Origin: an uncultured Methylophaga sp.
GTDB taxonomy: Bacteria; Pseudomonadota; Gammaproteobacteria; Nitrosococcales; Methylophagaceae
DNA: 64,000 nt
NCBI GenBank assembly: GCA_913055695.1
Contig: CAJXKF010000002.1
Span: forward strand, 372,001-436,000
Direction of reading: 5' to 3'
Below the pieces are notes generated by a model. It had not been told where the DNA came from and made no database searches. It saw nothing but the letters and a program-made list of their open reading frames with translations. The translations under genes and the position numbers were made by a program. How positions within the stretch are numbered: the first letter of the stretch is position 1; each line of letters starts with the position of its first letter. Shown here piece after piece: positions 63,887 through 64,000 of this stretch.

Positions 63887-64000
63887 AAACCACTAATCTG
63901 CCGTCGATCTTATAATCTGAAAACTCATAATTATCAGCGATGTAAGCAAGCGTTTTCGCGTGATAGATAAAGACATGGGTGGGGTCGTTTTTATAATTCC
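63876..64000 (-). CDS. C-terminal end of an unidentified protein, perhaps a methyltransferase (partial)
   Basis: An open frame enters from the right edge on the - strand and ends at a TGA (63876-63878). About 40 residues are visible, including HVFIYHAKTLAYIADNY and DGRLVVFKC at the end. The style resembles the C-terminus of SAM-dependent methyltransferases or related sugar-modifying enzymes, but the fragment is too short to be sure. Confidence 0.5.
   Translation of the reverse strand, partial: NYKNDPTHVFIYHAKTLAYIADNYEFSDYKIDGRLVVFKC

Overview
The window looks like chromosomal DNA of a gammaproteobacterial methylotroph. A Methylophaga-like marine bacterium is my best guess, an inference from a formaldehyde-activating-enzyme homologue at 40.6-41.1 kb together with PqiABC, RapA, YoaA, YqhA and YigZ-type genes and a gammaproteobacterial-style dif site. 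No rRNA, tRNA, CRISPR array or complete insertion sequence was seen.

Layout. 0-4.6 kb: pqiABC (lipid-transport MCE system) and a TVP38/DedA-like membrane protein. 4.6-6.8 kb: an unusual fusion of a degenerate phosphoesterase with a GT4 glycosyltransferase. 6.9-13 kb: a czcCBA-type Zn/Co/Cd efflux operon headed by a His-rich periplasmic protein. 13.2-18.4 kb: a KdpDE-like two-component pair divergent from the Trk potassium system (trkH, trkA). 18.5-19.6 kb: a BLUF photoreceptor and YqhA. 19.9-26.5 kb: a cusCBA-type Cu/Ag efflux operon headed by a small Cys-rich secreted protein. 26.6-33.6 kb: a type I restriction-modification operon (hsdM, hsdS, hsdR) with an unrecognised fourth gene. 33.65-34.05 kb: a gene-free stretch holding a very good match to the chromosome-dimer-resolution site dif, flanked by AT-rich repeats. 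This suggests the window spans the replication terminus; exact GGGNAGGG (KOPS-like) octamers mostly point toward it.

34-42.6 kb: a DUF5677 protein; a four-gene operon (pterin carbinolamine dehydratase, DUF6494, ferritin-like, DUF2237); the yoaA / GIDE-EF-hand / lemA / hypothetical operon; the Fae homologue; a truncated haemoglobin; and a molybdopterin-binding-domain protein. 42.6-46.3 kb: an AEC transporter and a lapD-lapG pair (c-di-GMP control of adhesin release).

46.3-54.4 kb: a compact ten-gene minus-strand operon, the most interesting system here. It starts with a GNAT-like 'thermostable haemolysin', an acyl-adenylating ligase, a haem-oxygenase-like diiron oxidase candidate and a short-chain dehydrogenase, which looks like a small-molecule or fatty-acyl pathway. 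It continues with a TPR protein, an OmpR/QseC-type two-component system, a cupredoxin, an FTR1 iron permease and an outer-membrane protein. A PmrA/QseB-like TTAA-N7-TTAA box lies just upstream. Directly upstream on the same strand is a complete RND tripartite efflux set (54.4-60 kb). 60-64 kb: rapA, a cupin, yigZ and the end of an unidentified gene.

All assignments come from reading protein motifs and gene context by eye. No database search or computation was run.
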